Shown here one piece after another: positions 42,194 through 50,864 of a stretch of 55,668 nt of DNA. The position numbers and the translations under genes were made by a program. The stretch is from the NCBI GenBank assembly GCA_017410365.1, contig JAFQQY010000026.1, forward strand, positions 1 to 55,668, given 5' to 3'. The DNA is from Prevotella sp. (GTDB lineage: Bacteria > Bacteroidota > Bacteroidia > Bacteroidales > Bacteroidaceae). Every line of letters starts with the position of its first letter. The stretch's first letter is position 1. Below the pieces are notes generated by a model that was not told the DNA's origin, did no database searches, and saw only the letters and a list, made by a program, of their open reading frames with translations.

Positions 42194-43234
42194 TTACGAA
42201 TTCACAATCCCCAACATCCTATCAAGGTTTTCTTTGTTGTTGGCAGCAACAATGCCACTGGGATGGAGGTATGTGGGGGCGTTGCCGTTGAGGTCGGCAA
42301 TTACTCCTCCTGCCTCTGTGAGAATCAGCGATGCTGCTGCAAAATCCCATGGACTGAGCAGATACTCGAAGTACATCTCGCAACGACCCATGGCCAGATA
42401 GCACAATTCGGGAGCACAGGCACCGAAACGGCGGATGTCGTTGCACTGGGTGAATGCTTCAAGGATTATCTTTGAACATAGTGGGGCGTACTCCTTGTGA
42501 TATACGGGTAGGGCTGTGCAGAGTATGCCGTTGGCAAACGGACGGTCGGACACATGTATCTGTTTGCCGTTACGGAAAGCCCCTTTGCCTCGCTCTGCAT
42601 AGAACAGTTCGTTGGTACGGGGAATGTAAACAATGCCTAATATTATAGTTGCAGGGAAACCTCCCCTAACCCCTCCGAAGGAGGGGAAATCGGAATTTGA
42701 TGTAGTTGATGAATTAGTCGTTTCTGTTAACGAGTTGCTGCTACAAGAAGGTGATGTCTGAACTCCTACACTCCTGCACTCCTGCACTCCTGAAGAAAAC
42801 TCTTTTTCTTCCAAAACCCCCAACCCCACGCATATCGCGCACTGGTCAATGCCTCGGGCAAAGTTGGCAGTACCGTCTATCGGGTCGATAATCCAAGTGT
42901 ATTGTTTAGGTTTTGAGGTTTTGAGGTTTTGAGGTTCTAAGGCGTTTGTTACTTCAGAAGGTAATGTCTGCACTCCTGCACTCCTGCACTCCTGCACTCC
43001 TTGAAGTGTTGTCAACTCGTCAACTTCTTCAATATCATCCTCCTCACAAAGAAATCCGCTGCCAGGCAGCAGTTCCTTCAGGTGTTTGCAAAGATATTCC
43101 TGTACAGCAACATCGGTGCTTGTAACAATATTGGCATATCCCTCTTTGCTTGTTATCTCAAACGAAGCCCCTTCCATCAGTCTTGCAGCCTCGCGTACTA
43201 TCTCTATCAGTCTGTCCTTAATGTCTAAAGTCAT
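42194..43234 (-). CDS. Inositol monophosphatase family protein with repeat-derived insertions
   Basis: A 346-residue phosphatase of the IMPase/SuhB/CysQ superfamily, which hydrolyses small phosphate esters with Mg2+. Metal-binding motifs are CEEDDIEE (about residue 80), WIIDPIDGTANFARG and, near the end, SPWDFAAASLILTEAGG. Without two insertions it would be about 264 residues, normal for the family. The insertions are QGVQECRSAGVQTLPS plus EPQNLKTSK (encoded about 42915-43012) and a longer one with GVQECRSVGVQTSPS, SSNSLTETTNSS and DFPSFGGVRGGF (about 42655-42800). Each piece matches an intergenic repeat family. The frame stays open throughout. The promoter -7 box (TAATTTTG) is at 43258-43265. 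Confidence 0.87.
   Translation of the reverse strand: MTLDIKDRLIEIVREAARLMEGASFEITSKEGYANIVTSTDVAVQEYLCKHLKELLPGSGFLCEEDDIEEVDELTTLQGVQECRSAGVQTLPSEVTNALEPQNLKTSKPKQYTWIIDPIDGTANFARGIDQCAICVGLGVLEEKEFSSGVQECRSVGVQTSPSCSSNSLTETTNSSTTSNSDFPSFGGVRGGFPATIILGIVYIPRTNELFYAERGKGAFRNGKQIHVSDRPFANGILCTALPVYHKEYAPLCSKIILEAFTQCNDIRRFGACAPELCYLAMGRCEMYFEYLLSPWDFAAASLILTEAGGVIADLNGNAPTYLHPSGIVAANNKENLDRMLGIVNS
42661..42800 (-). repeat. Repeat insertion 2 inside the IMPase gene
   Basis: From left to right on the + strand: the hairpin element CCTCCCCTAACCCCTCCGAA/GGAGGGG (42661-42687), a GTAGTTGATGAATTAGTCG stretch, and GCACTCCT octamers (about 42764-42790). All three occur in non-coding DNA elsewhere in the window. 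Confidence 0.85.
42905..43005 (-). repeat. Repeat insertion 1 inside the IMPase gene
   Basis: Octamers GGTTTTGA (about 42908-42938) and GCACTCCT (about 42972-43001), separated by about 30 bp of unrelated-looking sequence. On the coding strand they read PQNLKTSK and GVQECRSA. Confidence 0.85.
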
Positions 43235-43308
43235 GATTATATAAGTAAAAGTTATTGCAAAATTAGTGTTTTTTTCATTAAAGCAAAATATATATGATAA
43301 ATATTCAG

Positions 43309-43316
43309 TAACTTTG
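43309..43316 (+). promoter_or_regulatory. -7 box of the ABC-F gene
   Basis: TAACTTTG, 20 nt before the ATG. It lies about 45 bp from the opposing IMPase -7 box, so the two genes diverge from a short shared region. Confidence 0.55.
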
Positions 43317-43336
43317 CAGAAAAGAACAAGAAAATA

Positions 43337-45076
43337 ATGATATCAGTAGAAGGACTAACCGTCGAATTCGGCGGTACGACATTGTTTAAAGACATATCTT
43401 TCCAGATAAACGAGAAAGACCGCATAGCCCTAATGGGAAAAAATGGTGCAGGAAAGAGTACCATGCTTAAGATATTGGCTGGCGTCAGACAACCTACAAG
43501 AGGCAGCGTGCAGGTGCCTAAGGACTGCGTGGTGGCTTATCTGCCACAGCACCTGATGACTGAAGACGGTCGCACCGTGTTTGAAGAGACATCACAGGCA
43601 TTTGCTCACCTTAGGGAGATAGAGAAAGAGATAGAAGAGATAAACGAACAACTGGCTACGCGCACCGATTATGAGAGTGAGTCGTATATGGCTCTGATAG
43701 AGAAGGTGAGTGCCATGAGCGAGAAGTTCTATGCCATAGACATGACCCACTTCGAGGAGAATGTGGAGAAGACGCTGCTTGGACTCGGTTTTGAACGCAC
43801 CGATTTCGACAAACCTACGAGTGAGTTCTCTGGCGGATGGCGTATGCGCATAGAACTGGCGAAGCTGCTGCTCAAGGACCCCGACGTGCTTTTGCTCGAC
43901 GAGCCAACCAACCACCTCGACATCGACAGTATTCAGTGGCTGGAGGAGTTTATAAAGACATCATCGAAGGCAGTGGTTGTAATCAGTCACGACCGCAAGT
44001 TTGTTGATACCATCACCACCCGAACCATCGAGGTGACCATGGGACGCATCTACGACTACAAGGCCACATATAGTCACTATCTCGAACTCCGCAAGGAACG
44101 CCGCGAACAGCAGCAGAAGCAGTATGAAGAGCAACAGAAGATGATTCAGGAGACGAAAGACTTCATAGAACGCTTCAAGGGAACATACGCCAAGACGCTG
44201 CAGGTGAAGAGCCGCGTCAAGATGCTGGAGAAACTGGAACTGGTGGAGGTTGACGAGGAAGACACCTCACGTCTGCGTTTGAAGTTCCCGCCATCACCAC
44301 GCAGCGGCAGTTACCCGGTGCAGGCGGATGGAGTGGGGAAGACATATTATGCTAATAAAGTAGACGAGTTAACAAGTGGACAAGTAAACAAGTTAAATGA
44401 TTCGGAAACAAACAACTCGTCAACTCGTCAACTTGTCAACTCGTCAACTTGTAAAACCGTCTTCCGCAACGCCACGTTTACTATTGAGCGCGGTCAGAAG
44501 GTTGCCTTTGTCGGTAGAAACGGTGAGGGAAAATCTACTATGGTGAAGTGCATAATGGGACAGCTTGAGCATGAGGGCACACTGACACTGGGGCATAACG
44601 TGCAGATAGGTTACTTCGCACAGAACCAGGCATCGCTGCTTGACGATGAACTGACTGTGTTCCAGACCATCGACGACATAGCCAAGGGCGAGGTGCGCAA
44701 CAAGATTCGCGACCTGCTCGGAGCCTTTATGTTCGGTGGTGAGGAGAGCACCAAGAAGGTTAAGGTGCTGTCGGGAGGAGAACGAACACGTCTGGCCATA
44801 CTCAAACTGTTGCTCGAACCCGTCAACCTGTTGATTCTCGACGAGCCAACCAACCATCTTGATATAAAGACGAAGGACATTCTGAAGCAGGCACTGGTAG
44901 ATTTCGACGGTACACTGATTGTTGTAAGTCACGACCGCGACTTCCTCGATGGTCTTGTAACCAAGGTCTATGAGTTCGGTCAGCAGCGCGTGCGCGAGCA
45001 CCTCTGCGGCATCTATGAGTTCCTTGAAACTAAGAAGATGGAGAATCTGCAGGAATTGGAGAAGAAAAATAAGTAG
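43337..45076 (+). CDS. ABC-F family ATPase with repeat-derived linker insertion
   Basis: A 579-residue soluble protein with two ABC ATPase domains and no membrane part. ABC-F proteins act on ribosomes (translation factors such as EttA/Uup-like, or antibiotic protection). Domain 1 has Walker A GKNGAGKST, signature FSGGWRMRI and Walker B VLLLDEPTNHLD; domain 2 has GRNGEGKST, LSGGERTRL and LLILDEPTNHLD. Between them lies the ABC-F linker of charged helices (RKERREQQQKQYEEQQK). After YYANKV, about 34 residues (DELTSGQVNKLN...SSTRQLVNSST) derive from an octamer repeat also seen in intergenic DNA. Without it the length would be the usual 545. No features of a resistance subtype are visible. Confidence 0.92.
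   Translation: MISVEGLTVEFGGTTLFKDISFQINEKDRIALMGKNGAGKSTMLKILAGVRQPTRGSVQVPKDCVVAYLPQHLMTEDGRTVFEETSQAFAHLREIEKEIEEINEQLATRTDYESESYMALIEKVSAMSEKFYAIDMTHFEENVEKTLLGLGFERTDFDKPTSEFSGGWRMRIELAKLLLKDPDVLLLDEPTNHLDIDSIQWLEEFIKTSSKAVVVISHDRKFVDTITTRTIEVTMGRIYDYKATYSHYLELRKERREQQQKQYEEQQKMIQETKDFIERFKGTYAKTLQVKSRVKMLEKLELVEVDEEDTSRLRLKFPPSPRSGSYPVQADGVGKTYYANKVDELTSGQVNKLNDSETNNSSTRQLVNSSTCKTVFRNATFTIERGQKVAFVGRNGEGKSTMVKCIMGQLEHEGTLTLGHNVQIGYFAQNQASLLDDELTVFQTIDDIAKGEVRNKIRDLLGAFMFGGEESTKKVKVLSGGERTRLAILKLLLEPVNLLILDEPTNHLDIKTKDILKQALVDFDGTLIVVSHDRDFLDGLVTKVYEFGQQRVREHLCGIYEFLETKKMENLQELEKKNK
44355..44452 (+). repeat. Octamer repeat insertion inside the ABC-F gene
   Basis: The left arm is a degenerate GTTGACAA-type run (about 44361-44395); the right arm has five octamers CAACTCGT/CAACTTGT (44413-44452). 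The arms are complementary and can form a long imperfect hairpin. The linking word AAACAAACAACTCGTCAAC also occurs in the non-coding array at 47660-47800. Confidence 0.88.
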
Positions 45077-45227
45077 GTGGAACCTCCCCTAACCCCTCCG
45101 AAGGAGGGGGATAGGTTACACACTCAAAAACTTATAAACTCAAAAACTTATAAACTCAAAAACTTATAAACTCACAAACTCACAAAACTCAATAACTATA
45201 AAACTCAATAACTATAAAATTCAACTT
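45077..45227 (+). repeat. Hairpin element and tandem repeats before GH31
   Basis: A CCCCTCC-GAA-GGAGGGG hairpin (45083-45110) is followed by ACTTATAAACTCAAAA 15-16-mers (three copies) and CTCAATAACTATAAAA units (two copies and a part). The 16-mers are stop-rich and were not extended into the gene. Confidence 0.75.
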
Positions 45228-47651
45228 ATGAGAAAAAAACTATTCATTATTCTGTTGCTGCTCGTTGCATGTCTGCAGCTGCCGGCATCAACGACAGAGG
45301 TTAAAGTCGGAACCGACGGTAATCAGTGTGCCATAACCTTCTATACGCCATCTATTGTGCGTGTGGTAAAACAGCCTCAGGCAAATGCCGGCAAGGCGGT
45401 TGATGCAGGACTGGTTGTTGTGTTGCAACCCGAGCAGGTGGCGATAAAGAAGAGCGAGAGCGCCAGTCGTCTGACTCTTCAGAGCAGTAAGCTGACCGCG
45501 ATTGTCGATAAGAAGACAGGTGCGGTGCAGTTCCTTCATAAGGGAACAACACTGCTCAAGGAAAAGGCTTTCGCTTTCCAGTTGCGTGAACAGGGCAATG
45601 ATGCCGGTGCCTATCGTGTAGATCAGTCGTTTGTACTGGGCAAGGATGAACCTATATATGGTCTGGGTATCATGCAGAACAAGAAGATGAACATCCGTGG
45701 CACGGATATAATGATTGAGCAAAGAAACACAGAGGATTTCCAGAATATTATCCAGTCATTGAAAGGTTGGGGACTATACTGGAACAACTACTCAAGAACA
45801 CAGTTCAAGGATAATGCTGACGGCATGAAGTTCTCTTCAGAGGTAGGCGACTGCGTTGATTATTTCTTCATGTATGGCGGAAACCCTGACGGAGTGATTG
45901 CTAATATCCGTCAACTGACAGGTGGTGTGCCAATGTTCCCATTGTGGAGCTATGGTTTCTTCCAGAGTCGTGAGCGCTACAAGACACAGGAAGAATTGCT
46001 TGAGGTGCTTCGCAAGTATCGTGAGCTTCAGATTCCTATCGACTGTATGGTTCAGGACTGGCAGTACTGGGGCAGCAACTACCAGTGGAACGCCATGGAG
46101 TTTCTGGCAGAGGAGTTTCCACGTCCACAGGCAATGATTGACGAGGTACACAAGAAGAATGCTAAGCTGATGATTACCATCTGGTCTAACTTCGGTCCTG
46201 CAACAAAGGCATATCGCAAACTTGCACCAAAGAACTTGCTCTTTAACTTTGAGACATGGCCACAGAGTGGTGTACCTGGATGGCCACCAAACTTCGACTA
46301 TCCTTCTGGTGTCCGTGTATATGATGTTTACAGCAAGGAAGCTCGCGACATATATTGGGAGGAACTGTCACGCCTGCACAAGATGGGTATAGATGGATGG
46401 TGGATGGATTCTACCGACCCTGACTTCTTCAATGCTAAGGAGGCTGACTTTGAAACAAAGGCAACCCTGGGAACATGGCGACGCATGCGTAATGCTTTCC
46501 CGCTCTATGCGGTTAGCGGTGTGCATGACAATCAGCGTGCAGCCTCTTCTGACAAGCGTGTGTTTATCATGACCCGCTCTGGCTTTGCTGGTCAGCAGCG
46601 CTATGGAAGCAATGTGTGGAGTGGAGATGTTGCTTCTACTTGGGAAGAATTGCGCAAGCAGATTCCTGCAGGACTTAACTTTACGCTGACTGGTAATCCT
46701 AACTTCAACTCTGATATCGGTGGCTTCTTTGCAGGAAGATATAACAACAATAGCGCTTTTTCAGGCCCAAACAACCCGCTCTATCGAGAGCTTTATGTTC
46801 GCTGGATGCAGTACGGTCTGTTCTGTCCGGTATTCCGCTCACATGGAACAGAGGTGCCACGCGAAATTTATCTTTATGGTAAGGCCGGCGAACCAATCTA
46901 CGATGCTCTTGTAAAGACAATTCGCATGCGCTACACTCTCATTCCATACCTTTATTCAACAGCATGGCAGGTTACAAAGAACAATCGTAGCTATATGCGT
47001 CCGCTGATGATGGACTTCGCTGCCGACAAGCGTACTTGGAACATGGCCGATGAGTTTATGTTTGGTGAGTCAGTGCTGGCAGCGCCTATCGTAAAGGCCC
47101 AATATACACCTGAGAAGGTGATAAAAATTAACGAACTCTCTGGCTGGCTTAAGAAGCAGGACAATGAGACCGTTGACGGTAATGTGGACTTCTCGCAGAA
47201 GAAGACAGCAACAAAGTATCTGCCAAAGGGCACACGCTGGTATGATTTCCATACAGGTAAGGCTTACGAAGGCGGTCAGGATGTTACGCTGACAACAACT
47301 ATCGACTACATCCCGATGTTCGTGCGCGCAGGAAGCATCCTGCCAATAGGTCCAGAGATGCAGTATGTGAGCGAGAAACCATGGGACAATCTTGAGATAC
47401 GTATCTATCCAGGTCGTGATGCAGAGTTCACACTCTATGAGGACGAGGGCGACAACTACAATTATGAGAATGGCGCATATACAGAGACAACATTCCGCTG
47501 GGATGACTCTGCACGTACACTCACCATTGCCGATCGCAAGGGAGAATACAAGGGAATGCTCAAGAACCGCAAGTTCAACGTGGTACTGGTTTCTGCTGAC
47601 GAGGCTAAACACGTAGATTATTCAGGTAAGGGACTGAGTGTGAAGTTTTAG
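45228..47651 (+). CDS. Glycoside hydrolase family 31 enzyme
   Basis: An 807-residue secreted alpha-glycosidase of GH31 (alpha-glucosidase or alpha-xylosidase). The signal peptide is residues 1-21 (MRKKLFIILLLLVACLQLPAS). An N-terminal beta-sandwich precedes the (beta/alpha)8 barrel. The nucleophile is Asp394 in GWWMDSTDPD; the acid/base is Asp467 in VWSGDVAS, followed by NPNFNSDIGGFF. C-terminal sheet domains include a DUF5110-like region (EFTLYEDEGDNYNYENGAYTE). The WWMDSTDP and GGNPDGVIANIRQLTGG segments recall alpha-xylosidases, but I cannot separate the specificities. It stands alone, without a sus pair within 10 kb. Confidence 0.92.
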   Translation: MRKKLFIILLLLVACLQLPASTTEVKVGTDGNQCAITFYTPSIVRVVKQPQANAGKAVDAGLVVVLQPEQVAIKKSESASRLTLQSSKLTAIVDKKTGAVQFLHKGTTLLKEKAFAFQLREQGNDAGAYRVDQSFVLGKDEPIYGLGIMQNKKMNIRGTDIMIEQRNTEDFQNIIQSLKGWGLYWNNYSRTQFKDNADGMKFSSEVGDCVDYFFMYGGNPDGVIANIRQLTGGVPMFPLWSYGFFQSRERYKTQEELLEVLRKYRELQIPIDCMVQDWQYWGSNYQWNAMEFLAEEFPRPQAMIDEVHKKNAKLMITIWSNFGPATKAYRKLAPKNLLFNFETWPQSGVPGWPPNFDYPSGVRVYDVYSKEARDIYWEELSRLHKMGIDGWWMDSTDPDFFNAKEADFETKATLGTWRRMRNAFPLYAVSGVHDNQRAASSDKRVFIMTRSGFAGQQRYGSNVWSGDVASTWEELRKQIPAGLNFTLTGNPNFNSDIGGFFAGRYNNNSAFSGPNNPLYRELYVRWMQYGLFCPVFRSHGTEVPREIYLYGKAGEPIYDALVKTIRMRYTLIPYLYSTAWQVTKNNRSYMRPLMMDFAADKRTWNMADEFMFGESVLAAPIVKAQYTPEKVIKINELSGWLKKQDNETVDGNVDFSQKKTATKYLPKGTRWYDFHTGKAYEGGQDVTLTTTIDYIPMFVRAGSILPIGPEMQYVSEKPWDNLEIRIYPGRDAEFTLYEDEGDNYNYENGAYTETTFRWDDSARTLTIADRKGEYKGMLKNRKFNVVLVSADEAKHVDYSGKGLSVKF

Positions 47652-47665
47652 ACTTCACACCCGCC

Positions 47666-47805
47666 TCTCTTCCATCAACTCGTCAACTCCTCAACTCGTT
47701 TACTCGTCAACTAAACAAACAACTTGTCAACTCGTCAACTTGTCAACTTATCAACTAAACAAACAACTCGTCAACTTGTCAACTTGTTAACTCGTCAACT
47801 AAAAA
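47666..47805 (+). repeat. CAACTCGT/CAACTTGT octamer array before ptb
   Basis: About fourteen 8 bp units in three blocks joined by AACTAAACAAACAAC words; the last unit is 6 nt before the phosphotransbutyrylase ATG, so the array occupies the whole leader of that gene. No ribosome-binding site is visible apart from an A-run before the ATG. Confidence 0.85.
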
Positions 47806-48687
47806 ATGACTTTCAAAGAAATAAAAATAACCCAATGCAGTAATGTGGCACTGGTATGTCCGCATGACAGCCACACGGAATATGTTGTTGAGCGTGCCCT
47901 CAATGAGGGCATTGCCCACTTCATCCTTTTTGCAACAAAAGCTATAAGCAATCATTTGCAGATGGTGATTGATGAACATGCCGGTAAGGTGACAGTGGTA
48001 TCGTGCGCTGACGATGTTGAGGCATCTAATCTTGCTGTTGCTGCCGTAAAACGTGGCGATGCGGATGTACTGATGAAGGGCACTATAAGTTCAGACATCT
48101 TGTTGCATGCTGTGCTAAACAAGCAGTGCGGACTACTCGAACCCGGAGCCGTGATGACCCATATCACCATTGCCGAGATTCCATCCTTCAAACGCATGCT
48201 GATGTTCTCCGATGCTGCCGTACTGCCACAACCCACGCTTGAGCAGTTTCATGCCATCGTCAGCGAGTGTGCCGCAGCCTGCCGCCGTCTTGGCATCAAG
48301 CAACCACGCATAGCCCTGACCAACTGTGCCGAGAAGGTTAATCCTAAGTTCGAGCACACCATCAGTTACGTGGAGATTATGCGTCGTGCCTCAGAGGGAG
48401 CATACGGCAATGTCCTTGTTGGCGGACCGATGGACGTGAAGACGGCATTAGATTCTGAGAGCGGAAGCATCAAGGGCGTCGCTTCGCCCGTTGTCGGCTG
48501 TGCTGATGTGCTCGTTTTCCCAAATATACAGGCAGGCAACACGTTCTACAAGACCCTCACCTTCTTTGCCAGAGCCACTGTGGCAGGACTGATAGTAGGC
48601 ACCAGTGCCCCAATCGTCGTTGCGTCGCGTGCCGATTCCGATGAGTCAAAATACTACAGTCTATTGATGGCGTGTAGAATAATATGA
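47806..48687 (+). CDS. ptb: Phosphate butyryltransferase
   Basis: A 293-residue enzyme of the phosphate acetyl/butyryl-transferase family, converting butyryl-CoA (or a branched acyl-CoA) and phosphate to acyl-phosphate. Typical blocks include ADVLMKGTISSDILLHAVLNK, TNCAEKVNPKF and GGPMDVKTALD, and a C-terminal FFARATVAGLIVGTSAPIVVASRADS. The length and the partner gene (butyrate kinase 104 nt downstream) favour Ptb over Pta. Together they would yield ATP plus butyrate, isobutyrate or isovalerate from CoA esters, for example from amino-acid breakdown. The leader is an octamer array. Confidence 0.9.
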   Translation: MTFKEIKITQCSNVALVCPHDSHTEYVVERALNEGIAHFILFATKAISNHLQMVIDEHAGKVTVVSCADDVEASNLAVAAVKRGDADVLMKGTISSDILLHAVLNKQCGLLEPGAVMTHITIAEIPSFKRMLMFSDAAVLPQPTLEQFHAIVSECAAACRRLGIKQPRIALTNCAEKVNPKFEHTISYVEIMRRASEGAYGNVLVGGPMDVKTALDSESGSIKGVASPVVGCADVLVFPNIQAGNTFYKTLTFFARATVAGLIVGTSAPIVVASRADSDESKYYSLLMACRII

Positions 48688-48791
48688 GGTTATGAGGTTT
48701 TAAGGTTATGTCCTCTATCTACCTCTATCTTCCTTTAGCTCCTTTTATCTTCTTCGTTAAGAATTAAGCATTAAGAATTAAGCATTACCCC

Positions 48792-49850
48792 ATGCGAATA
48801 CTAGTAATAAATCCCGGGTCAACATCAACTAAGTTGGCCGTTTACGAAGATAATACCCCCGTCTGGCTTTCAGGCGCTCACCATCCCAGTAGCGAACTGG
48901 TAGGTTTTCAGAGTATTGCAGAGCAGTACGACTATCGTATGGCTTTTATCCGCAAACGACTGTCCGACGGTAATGTGCCTATAAAGTTTGATGCCATAAT
49001 CGCTCGTGGCGGACTGACCAAACCGCTTGAAGGTGGTGTGTATAAGGTGAATGAGCAAATGAAGCATGACTTACTTCATGCTCAGATGGAGCATGCCTGT
49101 AATCTCGGAGGACTGATTGCCAGTGAACTGGCTGCTGAATGTGGTTGCGAGGCTTATATGGCAGACCCTGCAGTGATTGACGAACTGGCAGAAGAGGCAC
49201 GCTATACTGGTATTCCAGAGATAAAGCGCATATCATTGTTTCATGCCCTCAACAGTAAGGCCGTTTCGCGTCAGTATGCAACTGCGCAAGGAAAGAACTA
49301 CGAAGACCTGAACATCATCGTTGCCCACCTTGGCGGAGGCATCTCTGTCAGTGCCCACAAGCAGGGTAGGGTGGTGGATGTAAACAATGCACTCGATGGC
49401 GAAGGACCGTTCTCTACAGAGCGCGCCGGCACCGTACCTGCCGGTCAGTTGGTTGACCTCTGTTTCAGTGGCAAGTACAGCATCAAGCAGATAAAGCGCA
49501 TGATTAGCGGAGGTGGCGGTTTGTTGGCATATACAGGCACCAACGACATGATAACCATCACGCGTGAGGCGGAAGAAGGTGAAGAGCCTTATTGCTCTGT
49601 GCTCAACGCCATGCTCTACACCATAGCCAAGCAGATAGGTGCCATGCACATTGCTCTTGGTGGCAAGACGGATGCGATAATTCTCACTGGTGGCATCTCG
49701 CACAGCAAATACTGTACTGACATTCTCGCCAAACGTGTAGACTTTCTTGCCCCTGTAGTAGTCATGCCGGGCGAGAACGAAATAGAGTCGCTCGCCTACA
49801 ATGCCAGAGAAGTACTTGCCGGCAGGATTGTGGCTAAGGAGTATGTGTAA
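48792..49850 (+). CDS. buk: Butyrate kinase
   Basis: A 352-residue acyl-phosphate kinase of the acetate/butyrate kinase family. The first ATP/phosphate loop VINPGSTSTKLAVYE is at residues 4-18. Further blocks are ARGGLTKPLEGG, VAHLGGGISVSAHKQGRVVDVNNALDGEGPFSTERAG and ALGGKTDAIILTGGISHS. The length (352) and the DGEGPFS block mark butyrate rather than acetate kinase (about 400). Together with Ptb it makes ATP by substrate-level phosphorylation. The stop is 6 nt from the convergent rhuM stop. The 104 nt ptb-buk gap holds TTAAGAATTAAGC repeats. Confidence 0.93.
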   Translation: MRILVINPGSTSTKLAVYEDNTPVWLSGAHHPSSELVGFQSIAEQYDYRMAFIRKRLSDGNVPIKFDAIIARGGLTKPLEGGVYKVNEQMKHDLLHAQMEHACNLGGLIASELAAECGCEAYMADPAVIDELAEEARYTGIPEIKRISLFHALNSKAVSRQYATAQGKNYEDLNIIVAHLGGGISVSAHKQGRVVDVNNALDGEGPFSTERAGTVPAGQLVDLCFSGKYSIKQIKRMISGGGGLLAYTGTNDMITITREAEEGEEPYCSVLNAMLYTIAKQIGAMHIALGGKTDAIILTGGISHSKYCTDILAKRVDFLAPVVVMPGENEIESLAYNAREVLAGRIVAKEYV

Positions 49851-49856
49851 GAGTTA

Positions 49857-50864
49857 TTATACATTCTCCTCTTCTGCTTCATCTGCTTTGTTCATCAATC
49901 GCTTCACAGCCTTGTCAAAGTCGCTCTCCAGCATCCTCATCTCGCGCTCTCGATAGATTTCAAACTCTCGCTCAGCCTTTTCGATAGCCTCCTGATGCGA
50001 TATTGTACCAGTCCCCTCAAGGATGTTCTTTCTTAGGCGCAGTATTTGGTCGTCCAAAGCCTTAATCCATTCTGCCATTGTCATCGGGTTTTGCTCCAGA
50101 GCCTGGAACTCCGCATAATCCAAGAATTGCGAGGTCAGCAGGTTTAATCGTTGCAATTCCAACTCCGTGAGATAGTTTTTGGCAATCTTAACATCATCAC
50201 GTGTAACGTAATTCCCCTTGAAGTTGGTCATGCCTACAAACGGTTTTTCATTATCCACCCGTTCATAAATCAGTTCTGCAGCAGTATGCTCATGCACAGC
50301 GTAGTGCATTTTGTTCTGCACTGTTGCAAAAAACAGTTTCGTCATCTTAGCCCTTGGGTCATAGTCTGTAGAGGTTGCATAGATGTCTGTCACCTGCTGA
50401 TAGAAGTTACGCTCACTGCTACGGATGTCACGAATGCGCTGCAATAATTCGCGGAAGTAGCGATTGCCACCCTGTTTCAATCGTTCATCATCCATAGTAA
50501 ATCCCTTCTGGATATACTCATGCAACCGTTGAGTGGCCCAACGACGGAAACGCACAGCAATAGGTGATTGCACTCGGTAGCCAAGAGCGATAATCATGTC
50601 GAGATTGTAATATGTGATGTCACGTTGAACCTTACGTTTACCTTCCTCGCGAACTGTCAAGAAATTCTTTACAGTTCGATTTTCGTCAAGTTCACCATCT
50701 GATAATATATTATCAATATGTTGACTGACATTTTGTTTGGTTGTCTGATATATATCTGCCAACTGCGCCTGCGTAAGCCACACATCCTCATCAGCAAAGC
50801 GAGTGTTCACACTCACTTTGCCATCATCATCTTTATAGAGTATTATTTTGTTTTCTTTGTCCAT
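49857..50864 (-). CDS. RhuM family virulence-type protein
   Basis: A 335-residue protein of the RhuM family (first noted in Salmonella pathogenicity island 3), widespread in bacteria and phages with no known activity. The N-terminal part is a winged HTH-like segment, EDVWLTQAQLADIYQTTKQNVSQHI (about residues 25-50), followed by the family block YNLDMIIALGYRVQSPIAVRFRRWATQRLHEYIQKGF. The C-terminal half is helical and acidic. The family resembles phage antirepressor or toxin-like genes and often sits in accessory DNA. It is transcribed toward buk, with no room for a terminator between them. Confidence 0.9.
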   Translation of the reverse strand: MDKENKIILYKDDDGKVSVNTRFADEDVWLTQAQLADIYQTTKQNVSQHIDNILSDGELDENRTVKNFLTVREEGKRKVQRDITYYNLDMIIALGYRVQSPIAVRFRRWATQRLHEYIQKGFTMDDERLKQGGNRYFRELLQRIRDIRSSERNFYQQVTDIYATSTDYDPRAKMTKLFFATVQNKMHYAVHEHTAAELIYERVDNEKPFVGMTNFKGNYVTRDDVKIAKNYLTELELQRLNLLTSQFLDYAEFQALEQNPMTMAEWIKALDDQILRLRKNILEGTGTISHQEAIEKAEREFEIYREREMRMLESDFDKAVKRLMNKADEAEEENV

